This document shows positions 44,585 through 53,654 of a DNA stretch of 64,000 bases, in pieces. This stretch comes from an uncultured Lachnospiraceae bacterium. GTDB taxonomy: Bacteria > Bacillota > Clostridia > Lachnospirales > Lachnospiraceae. A program made the translations under genes and the position numbers. Positions within the stretch are counted from its first letter, which is position 1. Each line of letters opens with the position of its first letter. A model generated the notes under the pieces. It was not told where the DNA came from and did not search any database. It saw nothing but the letters and a program-made list of their open reading frames with translations. Where the stretch lies: NCBI GenBank assembly GCA_944384125.1, contig CALWSF010000016.1:1-64000 (forward strand), in the 5' to 3' direction.

Positions 44585-44611
44585 GGAATCCGGGCAGGAA
44601 GCCGGATTTCC
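44585..44611 (+). promoter_or_regulatory. leader hairpin before lemA-like gene
   Basis: GGAATCCGG and CCGGATTTCC pair around a GCAGGAAG loop in the leader, after a TATAAT-like box at about 44573. No T-run follows, so it is not a terminator. Function unknown. Confidence 0.3.
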
Positions 44612-44645
44612 AATAATAAATTTTTACTGCCGAGGAGGTTTTTAA

Positions 44646-45380
44646 ATGCCGGTTTATATTATTTTAGTGCCGATTGTTGTACTTGTTGTTTTGTATGTTT
44701 CTGTCTACAATACGCTTCGTCGTCTGTCTGTCAAGGTTGAGGAGGGGAGTGCGGGAATAGACGTGGCGCTGGAGAAGCGATATGATATGCTGTCAGAAGA
44801 AATTGAAGCAGTTAAAAAGTTTCTGAAACATGAGTATGATACATATATGGCTGTAACTTCTGTCCGTGCCGGCAAAGAACTGGAGGAAGAAGCATTCAGG
44901 GAGAAAAAGGCCATTTCAGAAGAAGCGTTAAAGACAATTGACGAAACCATAAAAGCGCAGCAGGAGCAGATGGAGCGCATTAAGAGAAAACTGGAGAAAC
45001 AGAAGAAGGGAAAAGAGGGAAAAAGAGAAGCCTATGAAAAAAGTGCTGCCGAGCAGAAAATGAACATTAATCAGAAAATAGGCATACTTTCTTCCGTGCA
45101 GCAGGGACTCGGCGGAGTCGGTGCAGCGATTGATGCTTTATCAGAGCAGTATCCCGTTCTGTATTCCTATGTGTCCATGGACTATTTCCAGAAAACCATT
45201 TACGATGCAGAAGAACATCTGCAGGCGGCAAGAAGACTTTATAATTCCAATGTATCACTGTATAACCAGAAGATAGTTATGTTTCCGTATTCCATAATTG
45301 CGGGTATACATGGCATGCGCAAGGCTGATTTTTATGAGGTTGATGAAAAGAAAAGAGAATATAAAGTGAATTTTGACTAA
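44646..45380 (+). CDS. LemA-family membrane protein
   Basis: 244 residues. An N-terminal membrane helix (about 3-22) is followed by a LemA helical bundle: YNTLRRLSVKVEEGSAGIDVALEKRYDM and the C-terminal ALSEQYPVLYS and LYNSNVSLYNQKIVMFPYSIIA motifs. A charged coiled-coil insertion lies at about 60-140. LemA and DUF3137 genes commonly neighbour each other, as here. Function is unknown; envelope stress is suspected. CGAGGAGGTTTTTAA precedes the ATG. Confidence 0.88.
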   Translation: MPVYIILVPIVVLVVLYVSVYNTLRRLSVKVEEGSAGIDVALEKRYDMLSEEIEAVKKFLKHEYDTYMAVTSVRAGKELEEEAFREKKAISEEALKTIDETIKAQQEQMERIKRKLEKQKKGKEGKREAYEKSAAEQKMNINQKIGILSSVQQGLGGVGAAIDALSEQYPVLYSYVSMDYFQKTIYDAEEHLQAARRLYNSNVSLYNQKIVMFPYSIIAGIHGMRKADFYEVDEKKREYKVNFD

Positions 45381-45569
45381 GGGCAGGAAGTATTCCTCTG
45401 TCGGAAATCTTATTTTCAGGCTGCACGATAAAATAAGAGGTGTCGTGATTTGTCGTTACAGAACTTTGGAGTCTGCTTTTTGCAGGCTCTTTTTTCTGGG
45501 TTCATGTAAACTCTGCCGGAAAATCGCCGATATTCCATATAGGGCAGAAGATAATCAGGAGGTTTTTGC

Positions 45570-46592
45570 ATGAGAACAAAAAAAGTTATACAGTCTGCGC
45601 TGGAAGAGACAGAGCTTTCTTCTTTGCATATTTCTGTTTCAGACAAACCCGCTGGCTGTACAGACAGCAGATTTGGCGGTGTTTTTTATCTTCCGCATGG
45701 AGAAAGTGTCCCTGCCTGTCCTGAAGGAGAAGCAATGCAGTTCCTGGCACAGATCAATTTTGCCAAAATACCGCATCTGGACGGATTTCCTGAAAAGGGG
45801 CTGCTTCAGTTCTTTCTCGATACAGATGAAATGCGTTTTGAAGAAAAAATAGATGATCCCGAACGTGTGCGTCAGCTCTACGCCGTGCGTTATTATCCGG
45901 AACCGGATGTGCGCCTGCAGCAGGATGTGGAAATACAGCGGTTTATGCCTGCACAGACAATCACTACCGTAACGCTCCATGGAGAAACCATTCCTATGGA
46001 GGAATATGAGAAAAGACTGCGGGAGGCGAAGGAAAAGGAGGGAAAGCCGGTAAGCATTTTTCTCTCCATGATGGAAGGAAAGCCTCTGCCGCCATATGTC
46101 CCATCTGAGCTGTCCCGATTGAGAAGTGAGGCGAAATTTCACACAGAGAGGATTCCGGGGCATCTGGATCTCCCATGGCTTGACGGGAAAATGGCATTCC
46201 GGTCTGCCGCGGAGGTTGCCACTGTGTACGTGGGCATGGATGGTCTGGTGTCGGATTTGGGATATGAAGATGTGTGCAGCAGTAAAGTTACTCCGGATCT
46301 TGTTATCAGGCAGTCAGGGTATGACCTTGAAAATAATGAATCCGCCGCAGATGCCCTTTGCTGGGATTTTGGCAACTGGGGAACGAAAATCGGAGGGCAT
46401 CCGGCCGTCCATCAGGCAGACAGCCGTGCCGATCTGGAAGATGGAGGAAAGTATACGTCTCTTCTGTTCCAGTATGACTTTGCGACAAAAAGCGATATGG
46501 AGGCAGATGTATTTCAGTTTTTTATCAGGCCGGAGGATTTGGTCCGTGCCAGGTTTGATGATGTGCTGCTTTGCTGGCATAACTGTTTTTGA
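45570..46592 (+). CDS. DUF1963 (YwqG-like) protein
   Basis: 340 residues. The DUF1963 domain covers most of the protein: FGGVFYLP, LAQINFAKIP, GLLQFFLD and later the SLLFQYDF and IRPEDLVRARFDDVLLCWHNCF ending. DUF1963 is listed among immunity-locus families. There is no signal or membrane segment. ATCAGGAGGTTTTTGC precedes the ATG. Part of the same-strand series from 43445 to 53460. Confidence 0.87.
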   Translation: MRTKKVIQSALEETELSSLHISVSDKPAGCTDSRFGGVFYLPHGESVPACPEGEAMQFLAQINFAKIPHLDGFPEKGLLQFFLDTDEMRFEEKIDDPERVRQLYAVRYYPEPDVRLQQDVEIQRFMPAQTITTVTLHGETIPMEEYEKRLREAKEKEGKPVSIFLSMMEGKPLPPYVPSELSRLRSEAKFHTERIPGHLDLPWLDGKMAFRSAAEVATVYVGMDGLVSDLGYEDVCSSKVTPDLVIRQSGYDLENNESAADALCWDFGNWGTKIGGHPAVHQADSRADLEDGGKYTSLLFQYDFATKSDMEADVFQFFIRPEDLVRARFDDVLLCWHNCF

Positions 46593-46654
46593 TATCTGTA
46601 TAAAATCCTGAAAAGAAAAAATAAAATATCTGAATTGGAAATGGTGGGAAAAAG

Positions 46655-47563
46655 ATGAGAGAAGAAGAACTGGAGAAGATGCGCGTCAAAGCTAAAAAAA
46701 GGGAAAGAATTGTATGTATAGCCGCATGCATTTCATTTCTGTTTTATGGCTGGCTGTTTTATCTGGCAATGAAGGAAGAGGATCTCATGTCGCTTCTTTT
46801 TATTGTGAAGGTAACGATAGTGGCGGCAGTCGCTGCCCTTGGCACAATGGTTATATTATGGTATATCGTTGTTAAGCCGGCATACGATAAATTTAACGGT
46901 AATTTCAAGTCGGAATATGTGCTGCAGATTATAGGCCAGATTCCCGGATTTGCCCGGTTAGAGTATATTCCTAAAAAGGGTTTTTCATGGGATGATGTGA
47001 AAAACGCTGCTATTCTGAACTGCGGTGATAAGAGATATTTTGAGAGCGAAGACATGCTCACAGGAGAATACAGAGATATCAGATTTCAGATCAGTGATGT
47101 AACAACAAAAAAAATGGTCCGCAGAGACAAAAAAAATCGGGTTGAAGAAATATTCAGCGGTCAGCTGATCTGTCTTTATCGATTTGATGAATTAAAAGTA
47201 AGTAAAGGATATCTGCAGATTTTTGAAAGGGAATTTCTGTCTGATACAAGAGGCTGGAAAGCCCCGTATGAAATACATACAGAAAATGAAGTGTTCAACA
47301 ATCGTTTTCTTGTCTATGCCAGTGATGAACATAATGCCTACTATATTCTGACACCACAGCGAATGGAAGAAATAATCCGTTTCGCAGATGCTGTTGATGG
47401 ACAGGTATCACTTGTTTTTAATGAGGAAAATCTGTTTGTTGCGGTTAAAGGAGACAGTATGTTTGATGCGAGTCTGGAGGAGCCTGTTTCAGAACAGACG
47501 GGAAGGATTGCAGAAGATGCTGACTTTATACAGAGAGCCGGCGAGATCCTTGTTCTGTCATAG
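46655..47563 (+). CDS. DUF3137 membrane protein, copy 1
   Basis: 302 residues. Two membrane helices near the N-terminus (about 17-37 and 46-70) and then a soluble DUF3137 part: FNGNFKSEYV, PKKGFSWDDV, YFESEDMLTGEYRDIRFQ, and DEHNAYYILTP near the C-terminus. The other copy starts at 48525 with the same layout, so the pair arose by duplication. DUF3137 is often found with LemA. Function unknown. Confidence 0.82.
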   Translation: MREEELEKMRVKAKKRERIVCIAACISFLFYGWLFYLAMKEEDLMSLLFIVKVTIVAAVAALGTMVILWYIVVKPAYDKFNGNFKSEYVLQIIGQIPGFARLEYIPKKGFSWDDVKNAAILNCGDKRYFESEDMLTGEYRDIRFQISDVTTKKMVRRDKKNRVEEIFSGQLICLYRFDELKVSKGYLQIFEREFLSDTRGWKAPYEIHTENEVFNNRFLVYASDEHNAYYILTPQRMEEIIRFADAVDGQVSLVFNEENLFVAVKGDSMFDASLEEPVSEQTGRIAEDADFIQRAGEILVLS

Positions 47564-47609
47564 AAAAAGGATAAATGAAGAATAAAATACCAAAGAGGAG
47601 CTGGGGAGT

Positions 47610-48497
47610 ATGAAATATGTGCTGGAAGCGCTGGCACCGCTGCTTATTTCTATCGGAGGAGCGCTGGCTTTTATTCTGATTTTACGTGCCGTCTGTATCC
47701 ATGTCCAGAGGCCGAGGGAGGCGAGGCGCGACACATACACGCCGCTGTCGCCCACACTTCAGTGGATGAATACGGCGGGGGCCATCCTGCTTGCCACTAA
47801 TAAGCATAGTTTTCGCTATATGGGGGGTGTTTTTTATCCCGGAAATGAAAATAAACAGGAGAGCGTGGACTCAATTAAAAGATCGCTCTGGGACTACTGG
47901 GAAATACAGGGGCATGAAAGTGCCATGGATACGATGACACGCCTTGTGCGTTCCGGCATGAGAAGGTGGTATGGGGAAGAAATGCAAAAGCTTGAAACCG
48001 TGTACCACGGGTATTCGGAAGAAGAGCTGATTGAAGTGGCCAGACAGGAAAACCCCAAAGCGGATGAGGACAGTTTTCTGCCAAAAATGATTATGGCATA
48101 CAGAAGGTACGGGGAAAATGCGCTGCTTGGCTGGGATGCGGGGCGTGCCGCCTATATCATACAGTGGTGCTATTTTGTTGGATATGTTTCCATGGAGGAG
48201 GTTCTGGAAATAGGCGTGGAAGCCGGTAAAATGGCTCAGAAATATTTTCAGAACTGGGAGGAAATGATGGAGAGCTATCTTCTGGGCGGACAGTACTGGC
48301 AGAGGGAGGATGCGTCGGATCCCGATTCCATGACAGCAGAACGATGGAAAATATATGAGGCTCTCTGGAAGGGCAAAAAACCGTATAAAAAAATTCCGTA
48401 CACGACCATCGCCTTTGACACACCCCTGTCCAGAGAGATAATTACAGATCGATATGGAATTATGCCTGAATACCAGAAGTATTACAGGAAGGAATAA
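47610..48497 (+). CDS. DUF1266 protein with N-terminal membrane anchor
   Basis: 295 residues. One membrane helix (about 8-28) and then a DUF1266 domain with its signature GWDAGRAAYIIQWCYFVGYVS (about 173-193) and GGQYWQRE. DUF1266 is known from immunity loci. GAGGAGCTGGGGAGT precedes the ATG. It sits between the two DUF3137 genes. Confidence 0.85.
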   Translation: MKYVLEALAPLLISIGGALAFILILRAVCIHVQRPREARRDTYTPLSPTLQWMNTAGAILLATNKHSFRYMGGVFYPGNENKQESVDSIKRSLWDYWEIQGHESAMDTMTRLVRSGMRRWYGEEMQKLETVYHGYSEEELIEVARQENPKADEDSFLPKMIMAYRRYGENALLGWDAGRAAYIIQWCYFVGYVSMEEVLEIGVEAGKMAQKYFQNWEEMMESYLLGGQYWQREDASDPDSMTAERWKIYEALWKGKKPYKKIPYTTIAFDTPLSREIITDRYGIMPEYQKYYRKE

Positions 48498-48524
48498 GAA
48501 AAATAAAAATGGCAGGAAAATAAT

Positions 48525-49520
48525 ATGGCAATGATTGAACAGAACATCAGCGGCGTGAAGCTGGAAAAGCTGCGCCGGAAAGCCGAAAAGAAAACAAAAT
48601 TTTTAAAGAGGCTGCCGATAGGGGTCTTTTGTGTCGGTGTGCTTCTGACACTGTTTGTAAACCGGTATTTTTTTATTTTGATTATAAGCGGTTACGAAAT
48701 GAGTGGGGATTCCATACTGGGCGGCAGTTTTATGATTATCGGCGGTATCATGATGTCATTATGCGTGGCAGCGGCAGCGTTGGGGATTTATCTTTTAGCA
48801 TTCTGGAAAAAAACGTATGATATTTTCAATGATAACTATAAAAATAAGTATGTGCTTCTGAAGATGAGAGAGGTTCCGGGTTTTTCAGATTTGAAATACC
48901 TGCCGCAAAAGGGGATTTCTTTTGATGAATTATCGAAAGTCAGTCTCCTTCCGGGAAGAACAAGAGCATTTTTTGAATCAAAGGATTATTTTGAGGGAGC
49001 CTATGAGACAATCCGTTTCCGTGCCGGCAGTGTTGAGACGTATGAATCAAATAATTCGTCTCTGTCAGTATTCAGCGGGCAGGTAATCGTTTTTTCTTTG
49101 TTTCATGAATTTAAAATCAGTGAAACGGTTATTCAGATCTTTCCCAGGAAAGAAAGCAAAAAGATGAAAGGGCTGACATTTCCGGAAAGAGTTGAGACAG
49201 AAAGTGAAGCTTTCAATGATATGTTTTCCGTCTGTGCAGAAGACGGACATAATGCCTTTTATATTCTGACGCCTCAGGTAATGGAGGATATCATGGAGTT
49301 TGGCAGAATCATAAATAACAATGTCTATCTGGCATTTTCCGGTTCCGATATGTATGTCGGGTGCGAACAGATGCGCAATCCCTTTGATGCGATTGTGGAT
49401 ATGCCCATTGAAGAACAGAGCAAAAACATTGTCATGGCCACAGAGATTATACAGAAGGCGAGAGAGATTCTGATACATATTGAAAACGGGAACAGAAAGG
49501 AAAATGAAATGCGGTTATGA
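48525..49520 (+). CDS. DUF3137 membrane protein, copy 2
   Basis: 331 residues. Same layout as the protein at 46655: two N-terminal membrane helices (about 28-50, 62-88), FNDNYKNKYVL, PQKGISFDEL, YFEGAYETIRF and DGHNAFYILTP. The copies clearly share ancestry though they have diverged. It overlaps the next gene by 4 bp (ATGA). Confidence 0.82.
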   Translation: MAMIEQNISGVKLEKLRRKAEKKTKFLKRLPIGVFCVGVLLTLFVNRYFFILIISGYEMSGDSILGGSFMIIGGIMMSLCVAAAALGIYLLAFWKKTYDIFNDNYKNKYVLLKMREVPGFSDLKYLPQKGISFDELSKVSLLPGRTRAFFESKDYFEGAYETIRFRAGSVETYESNNSSLSVFSGQVIVFSLFHEFKISETVIQIFPRKESKKMKGLTFPERVETESEAFNDMFSVCAEDGHNAFYILTPQVMEDIMEFGRIINNNVYLAFSGSDMYVGCEQMRNPFDAIVDMPIEEQSKNIVMATEIIQKAREILIHIENGNRKENEMRL

Positions 49521-50287
49521 GTAAATGCACGTTTTTTTCGGACTTTTCAGCGCTGAACAGAAAAGATGCCGGCAGCTGGGTGGCGGATTGCAGTAAACTG
49601 GCAGATGAAGCATTAAAAAACAGCAGCAATAAAACGCGCCTTCTGGGGAATCTCCTTGTGCTTGAACAGTATTTTCATACACTGGAGCTGGGACTGCGTC
49701 AAAACAATGAAAAGCCTCTGGCCGTTGCGTACAGGGCTGTCAGTATGCTCTGGGATTATCTGTATGGAGAGATAAAGCCCTCTGATTTTGAAGATTTTGC
49801 GAACAATCTTTATGCCTGTGTGCTGGAATATATGGTGGGGGAGGAATTGACGGATGAACAGTCAGATTTTTATAATAAAAATTTTCCTGATGAGACCGTA
49901 AATTCACTTCAGTGGGAAATTTTAAGCTGGGCGTCTTATCTGCTTCTGGAACTGACGGCAATTCACGGAGGAAGACTGGACTTTGATGAATTTGAAGAGT
50001 ATGACTTTATTGATTTTGTCCAGATTGATGAAATGCTCAATGGCCTGAGTGATGCCTGTATCGATTTTGCGGGCGTTTCCTGTCCTTCCTGTATGGCAAA
50101 GGATGTTTTAAAGGCCATAGAGGAGGTTTATCAGACACCGCTTTTTCAGTCAGTTGTGTGCAAAGTCCAGAAAAGCCTGAAAGATGCTCTGGCTGCAAAA
50201 AGAGAAGACTACGGGAGCCTGAAAAATGAGTACAGGCAGTGTTCAATTCTGCCGGAAGAACTGGCAGCCGACTATCTGAAATATTAA
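49517..50287 (+). CDS. unrecognised helical protein in the immunity island
   Basis: 256 residues, acidic, mainly helical, no signal or membrane segment. DFEEFEEYDFIDFVQIDEML-type acidic helices lie at about 155-172; CPSCM at about 190 is the only cysteine pair. The family is not recognised. Coupling to the DUF3137 gene by a 4-bp overlap argues for a joint function. It may be an immunity protein (inference from place only). Confidence 0.7.
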   Translation: MSKCTFFSDFSALNRKDAGSWVADCSKLADEALKNSSNKTRLLGNLLVLEQYFHTLELGLRQNNEKPLAVAYRAVSMLWDYLYGEIKPSDFEDFANNLYACVLEYMVGEELTDEQSDFYNKNFPDETVNSLQWEILSWASYLLLELTAIHGGRLDFDEFEEYDFIDFVQIDEMLNGLSDACIDFAGVSCPSCMAKDVLKAIEEVYQTPLFQSVVCKVQKSLKDALAAKREDYGSLKNEYRQCSILPEELAADYLKY

Positions 50288-50465
50288 AATAAATTCATTA
50301 CAGATTCTGTCGGCTATGGAAAGCTCTGAGCCTTAAGCAGGATAACTGTGATGCTCACACGGATCTTGCGATTCCTTCTTTTCAACAGTTTTATCAGACA
50401 TATGTGGATATGAAAACGGGGGAATAAGTTACGGCAAGTGTATTTGCAGTGAAAGAAAAGCTAAG
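50288..50465 (+). pseudogene. possible gene remnant
   Basis: An open stretch without a start signal reads NCDAHTDLAIPSFQQFYQ before VDMKTGE and a stop at about 50425, preceded by a stop codon. Its composition is protein-like. It may be the end of a degraded immunity-type gene. Not an intact gene. Confidence 0.3.
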
Positions 50466-51059
50466 ATGAAGTTAATTTCTCAGAAAATCAATCAACAATA
50501 TTATTTTTCTGTCGGGTACGATCCCATCAGTAAAAGTTATATGCTTGTACAGGTTGTAACATATATGGGATATTACGACAGGTATTTCAAAATCAGTAAA
50601 GACGAATATAAGTGGTTTGAATATGATATGGAAAAACTGATTGCTCTGAATCAGGAGTGTTATGTTCAGAATACCCGTCATCCTAAATTTTTCTTTTCCC
50701 AATATCCGTCTGAAAACACACCAAAACAGAATGAGGTATTAAAGTTTTATATGCAGGCTGAATACCGGCGAAACAAAAAAAGGGTGCTGCAGGACAGACT
50801 TCTGAATTTTTTGCGTGAAATTGATAAAGCTGATGTAACTGTTTCCAGGTTTGAGTCCGCTTGCCTTAATCAGTGCAGAATACGGACGGAAAACATACTG
50901 CATAAATTAGAAGATGGGACTCTGCCACCTTCCGGGGGAAGGGAAATGGGTACAACAAAGCACATTGTGTGGTATAACAGTCTGGCATCGATACAGAATT
51001 TATATGATGCCGCCGCTGCGGTTGATATGTTTTACAGTAATGAATGCAAAGAGTGGTAG
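50466..51059 (+). CDS. unrecognised protein in the immunity island
   Basis: 197 residues, no signal or membrane segment. Aromatic-rich N-terminus (QQYYFSVGYDP, VTYMGYYDRYF). A basic helical centre (QAEYRRNKKRVLQ) follows. The ribosome site is only moderate (AAAGAAAAGCTAAG). The family is unknown; a soluble immunity-type role is plausible. Confidence 0.6.
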   Translation: MKLISQKINQQYYFSVGYDPISKSYMLVQVVTYMGYYDRYFKISKDEYKWFEYDMEKLIALNQECYVQNTRHPKFFFSQYPSENTPKQNEVLKFYMQAEYRRNKKRVLQDRLLNFLREIDKADVTVSRFESACLNQCRIRTENILHKLEDGTLPPSGGREMGTTKHIVWYNSLASIQNLYDAAAAVDMFYSNECKEW

Positions 51060-51239
51060 AGCGAGGGACCGACAGAAAAAGCAGCTGAAACAGGAAAATG
51101 ACTGTGCCAGTACATAATACAGGTACGAAAGAGGATAAAGAAGAGGATTTGAGTACAGATATAAGAAAAAACAGAGGATATTCATAATCTGGTATAACCT
51201 CCCATTTACTGGTTTTCATGAATGAAGGAGGGAGTCTGT

Positions 51240-51914
51240 ATGACTTTTGAAGTTCATATCAATAAAAGAAGAAAAAGAAAAATATTGTTTGGACAGATCC
51301 TTTGCATTCTGATGATCGCGGCAATGGGGTGGTCTCTCACTTTCTGCTTTGGGGAAGGAAGCAGTGCTTACTGGCTTCTGGCTGGTTTGACAGGGGTATT
51401 TGTCTGTTTCCTTCTGCTGTCCTTTTATTTTCAAAGGCGTCCCCGTATTCTTGTAGAGGGCAGTATCATTACAGTTTATCCCGTTTTTGGCAGGGCAATT
51501 CGGATGACAAAATATGATATTACGTCCCGGAAGGTAAAGGCAGACTATACGGATCAGCAGATCATATCGTCAGCCGTATCCACATGGGGCGGTATACCGG
51601 GGTATATTTTTTATGATCAGTTATCTAAAAGGAAAATGACTGGTTTACCAAAATCCTGCGCATGGGAATACACATATTATAAAGGGAAGAAGAAGCTGAT
51701 TCGAATTGTATCTGGGGAGATGGAAAACGCAGAACGCTTTGATCAGATGGTGTGCGAATATCTGAAAGGAAAAGCCGCAGAATCGGATTGGAACAGTATT
51801 TCAGGAAATCTGGAAAATCAGACCGAAAAAAAACCAACTGCCCTGTTCTGGCTGGGCTATATGGTTTTTCTGGTGGCGTTTATCATTCTTACAGAATATG
51901 TCCGGACGAAATAG
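51240..51914 (+). CDS. membrane protein of unknown function
   Basis: 224 residues from ATG51240 (AAGGAGGGAGTCTGT upstream; ATG51222 is less likely). Three hydrophobic segments: about 16-33 and 39-59, then one close to the C-terminus (about 201-219). Between them is a soluble domain of about 130 residues beginning with RRPRILVEGSIITVYP, similar in feel to a PH-like domain. No family recognised. Confidence 0.65.
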   Translation: MTFEVHINKRRKRKILFGQILCILMIAAMGWSLTFCFGEGSSAYWLLAGLTGVFVCFLLLSFYFQRRPRILVEGSIITVYPVFGRAIRMTKYDITSRKVKADYTDQQIISSAVSTWGGIPGYIFYDQLSKRKMTGLPKSCAWEYTYYKGKKKLIRIVSGEMENAERFDQMVCEYLKGKAAESDWNSISGNLENQTEKKPTALFWLGYMVFLVAFIILTEYVRTK

Positions 51915-51962
51915 CCGGATGGAGGAAAGCGTCAGAGAAAAAAATAAAGGGAAAAATAAGAT

Positions 51963-51972
51963 GGGGGGGGGG
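51963..51972 (+). repeat. homopolymeric G10 tract at a translation start
   Basis: Ten consecutive G lie five bases before ATG51978. Such long G-runs are rare in this AT-leaning sequence and are prone to slippage. The tract begins in an ATG (51961) that opens a six-codon frame ending in TGA at 51981, overlapping the start of the next gene. Adding one G (or removing two) would put the upstream ATG in frame with that gene. Confidence 0.7.
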
Positions 51973-51977
51973 CCGGG

Positions 51978-52454
51978 ATGAATAAAAAGAAATCTGTGCT
52001 GGGTATTATTTCTGTATTATTGTGGACGGTCATTATAGCAGTCGCAGCCCGCCTGTATATGGAGGAAACGGGAGTCAGACTGCCTGTATTTTGGATTCTG
52101 CTCCTTGTATGTGCTGTGCTGATATTTGCATGGAGGATGTATATGGCAGTGCGATTTCGTCGTTTTATGATGCGGTTTGATGAAGCCGGATTTAAGTACT
52201 GGGTTACTCAGAACACAGAAGGCTATCTGAGAGAACTGGATGAATGCAGTAATATGCCGGGAGTTGAAAAATTTACACTTTCGGGTATTCCGGCCGGACA
52301 TTACATTGCCCTGCTGAAAATCAACAATCTGCGCCTGGCAGGCAGGGTGGAAGAAGCCCGTACACTGCTGGAAACAATTGGGCCGGAGATTACCAGTGAC
52401 AGGGCGCGCCGGTTATGGAATGCGGAAGAAAGACGGCTGCAGATGCAGGAATAA
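51978..52454 (+). CDS. unrecognised membrane protein, start preceded by G10
   Basis: 158 residues. Two membrane helices (about 7-27 and 36-54) followed by a soluble helical part, about 100 residues with IPAGHYIALLKINNLRLAGR and EEARTLLETIG, like a single TPR-type repeat. The ribosome site is probably the purine run GGGGGGGG itself. The start lies at the G10 tract, so expression could vary by slippage. Family unknown. Confidence 0.65.
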   Translation: MNKKKSVLGIISVLLWTVIIAVAARLYMEETGVRLPVFWILLLVCAVLIFAWRMYMAVRFRRFMMRFDEAGFKYWVTQNTEGYLRELDECSNMPGVEKFTLSGIPAGHYIALLKINNLRLAGRVEEARTLLETIGPEITSDRARRLWNAEERRLQMQE

Positions 52455-52491
52455 AAACGGGATAAAAAACAATATGAGGAGGAGCAATCTT

Positions 52492-52926
52492 ATGATTAAT
52501 TGGCTGCAGAATGAAAAGGGGGAAGGTCACTTTAAAAGCAGTTTTTTTCGCAATGATGAAAATACGGATGAGTTCATCATTTATGCAGACAGTGATAATA
52601 CTGATTTTAAGGAGTGTGCCGAAAAGTGTGCGGAAGCATTCAATCATCTTTCCGACACGGTAATAAATGAAATATGTAACGGACTCATTGGCTGTGCTGA
52701 AGAAAATGGAGAGTTTGAACTGCCTTCACTTGGTAACCCTGCTGAAATACTTAATTATTGCTGGTTTGTAGCCCTGTATGTGGACATGGAGAGTATAGAC
52801 GGCGAAATTGCCTATGCTGTTGAAGGGGAAGGAGAGTGGGGCGAAAATATCGGCTTTTTCATAAACAATAATCGTGTGGTTTATGTAGGTACGGATTATC
52901 TGTCCTATATGAAACATAGCTATTAA
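52492..52926 (+). CDS. unrecognised small acidic protein
   Basis: 144 residues from ATG52492 (GAGGAGGAGCAATCTT upstream); the longer open frame starting at 52378 overlaps the previous gene and is not used. The product is acidic with no signal peptide or membrane helix; NEICNGLIGCAEENGEFELP, IAYAVEGEGEWGENIGFFIN and VVYVGTDYLS suggest a mixed alpha-beta fold. Size and place suggest an immunity protein; family unknown. Confidence 0.65.
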   Translation: MINWLQNEKGEGHFKSSFFRNDENTDEFIIYADSDNTDFKECAEKCAEAFNHLSDTVINEICNGLIGCAEENGEFELPSLGNPAEILNYCWFVALYVDMESIDGEIAYAVEGEGEWGENIGFFINNNRVVYVGTDYLSYMKHSY

Positions 52927-52959
52927 GAAGCCGGGGAAAACGTAAAAAGGTACAGTTGT

Positions 52960-53460
52960 ATGGACGAAATTTTAAAAAAATATGTACATCAAAATTGGGA
53001 GGAAGTCCCTAAATGCCGAAGTGACAAATATTACTTCTGCAAAATAGATGACAATCCGGAAAATGATTTTGCAGAAATACAGTATCAGCTGGAAACGGAT
53101 ATTCCGGAAGAGTTAAAACGGTTTTATCATAATATTGGTTTTGGATTTTTATGGTTCGGTCTCAGAACGAAGAAGGGTATTTACAGGATTCTCTCTCCGG
53201 AAGAGATTCTGGATTTGTATTTTGAGCCGGAGGAAGAAGGAGTATCAGATGAATTCATAACTTACCGTGAAAATGCATGGGAAAAATTAGAGAACAATGG
53301 ACTTCTTGCCTTTTGTCTTTTTGGGGAGGAAGACAGTCTGCTTTATATAGGAACCGCTGATGGGGGAATATATTATCTTTCTCCCGCACGTAAGATAGCA
53401 AATTCTCTTTATGAATTTTTGCAGCGGCTGGATGAGAAAGCAGACTATTTTATGAGATAA
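52960..53460 (+). CDS. SMI1/KNR4 (SUKH) family immunity-type protein
   Basis: 166 residues. SUKH fold: a helix with IPEELKRFYHNIGFGF (about 46-61), YRILSPEEILDLY (about 72-84) and LLAFCLFGEEDSLLYIG. SUKH proteins are the best-known immunity family of contact-dependent and polymorphic toxins. No nearby toxin is seen. The ribosome site is weak (GGTACAGTTGT). Confidence 0.82.
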   Translation: MDEILKKYVHQNWEEVPKCRSDKYYFCKIDDNPENDFAEIQYQLETDIPEELKRFYHNIGFGFLWFGLRTKKGIYRILSPEEILDLYFEPEEEGVSDEFITYRENAWEKLENNGLLAFCLFGEEDSLLYIGTADGGIYYLSPARKIANSLYEFLQRLDEKADYFMR

Positions 53461-53654
53461 AACTTTCTGTGAATGAAAAGGAGGGCTGCATGCCTGTTTA
53501 CAGAGGAATACTCTTTATGAGGTTTTACAGGTTCATCTGACTCATTCTGTTAAGATAACGGGCAAAAATGCAAATGTATGCTGGTAGATTTTCGTACATT
53601 TATTTTTTATAATACTATTGTATCAAATATATCAACTGCAGGGAGGCAATAAAT

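Noticed and set aside
45373..45573. 66-codon plus-strand frame between lemA-like and DUF1963 genes
   Set aside because: Starts within the end of the previous gene with no ribosome site; no protein-like features.
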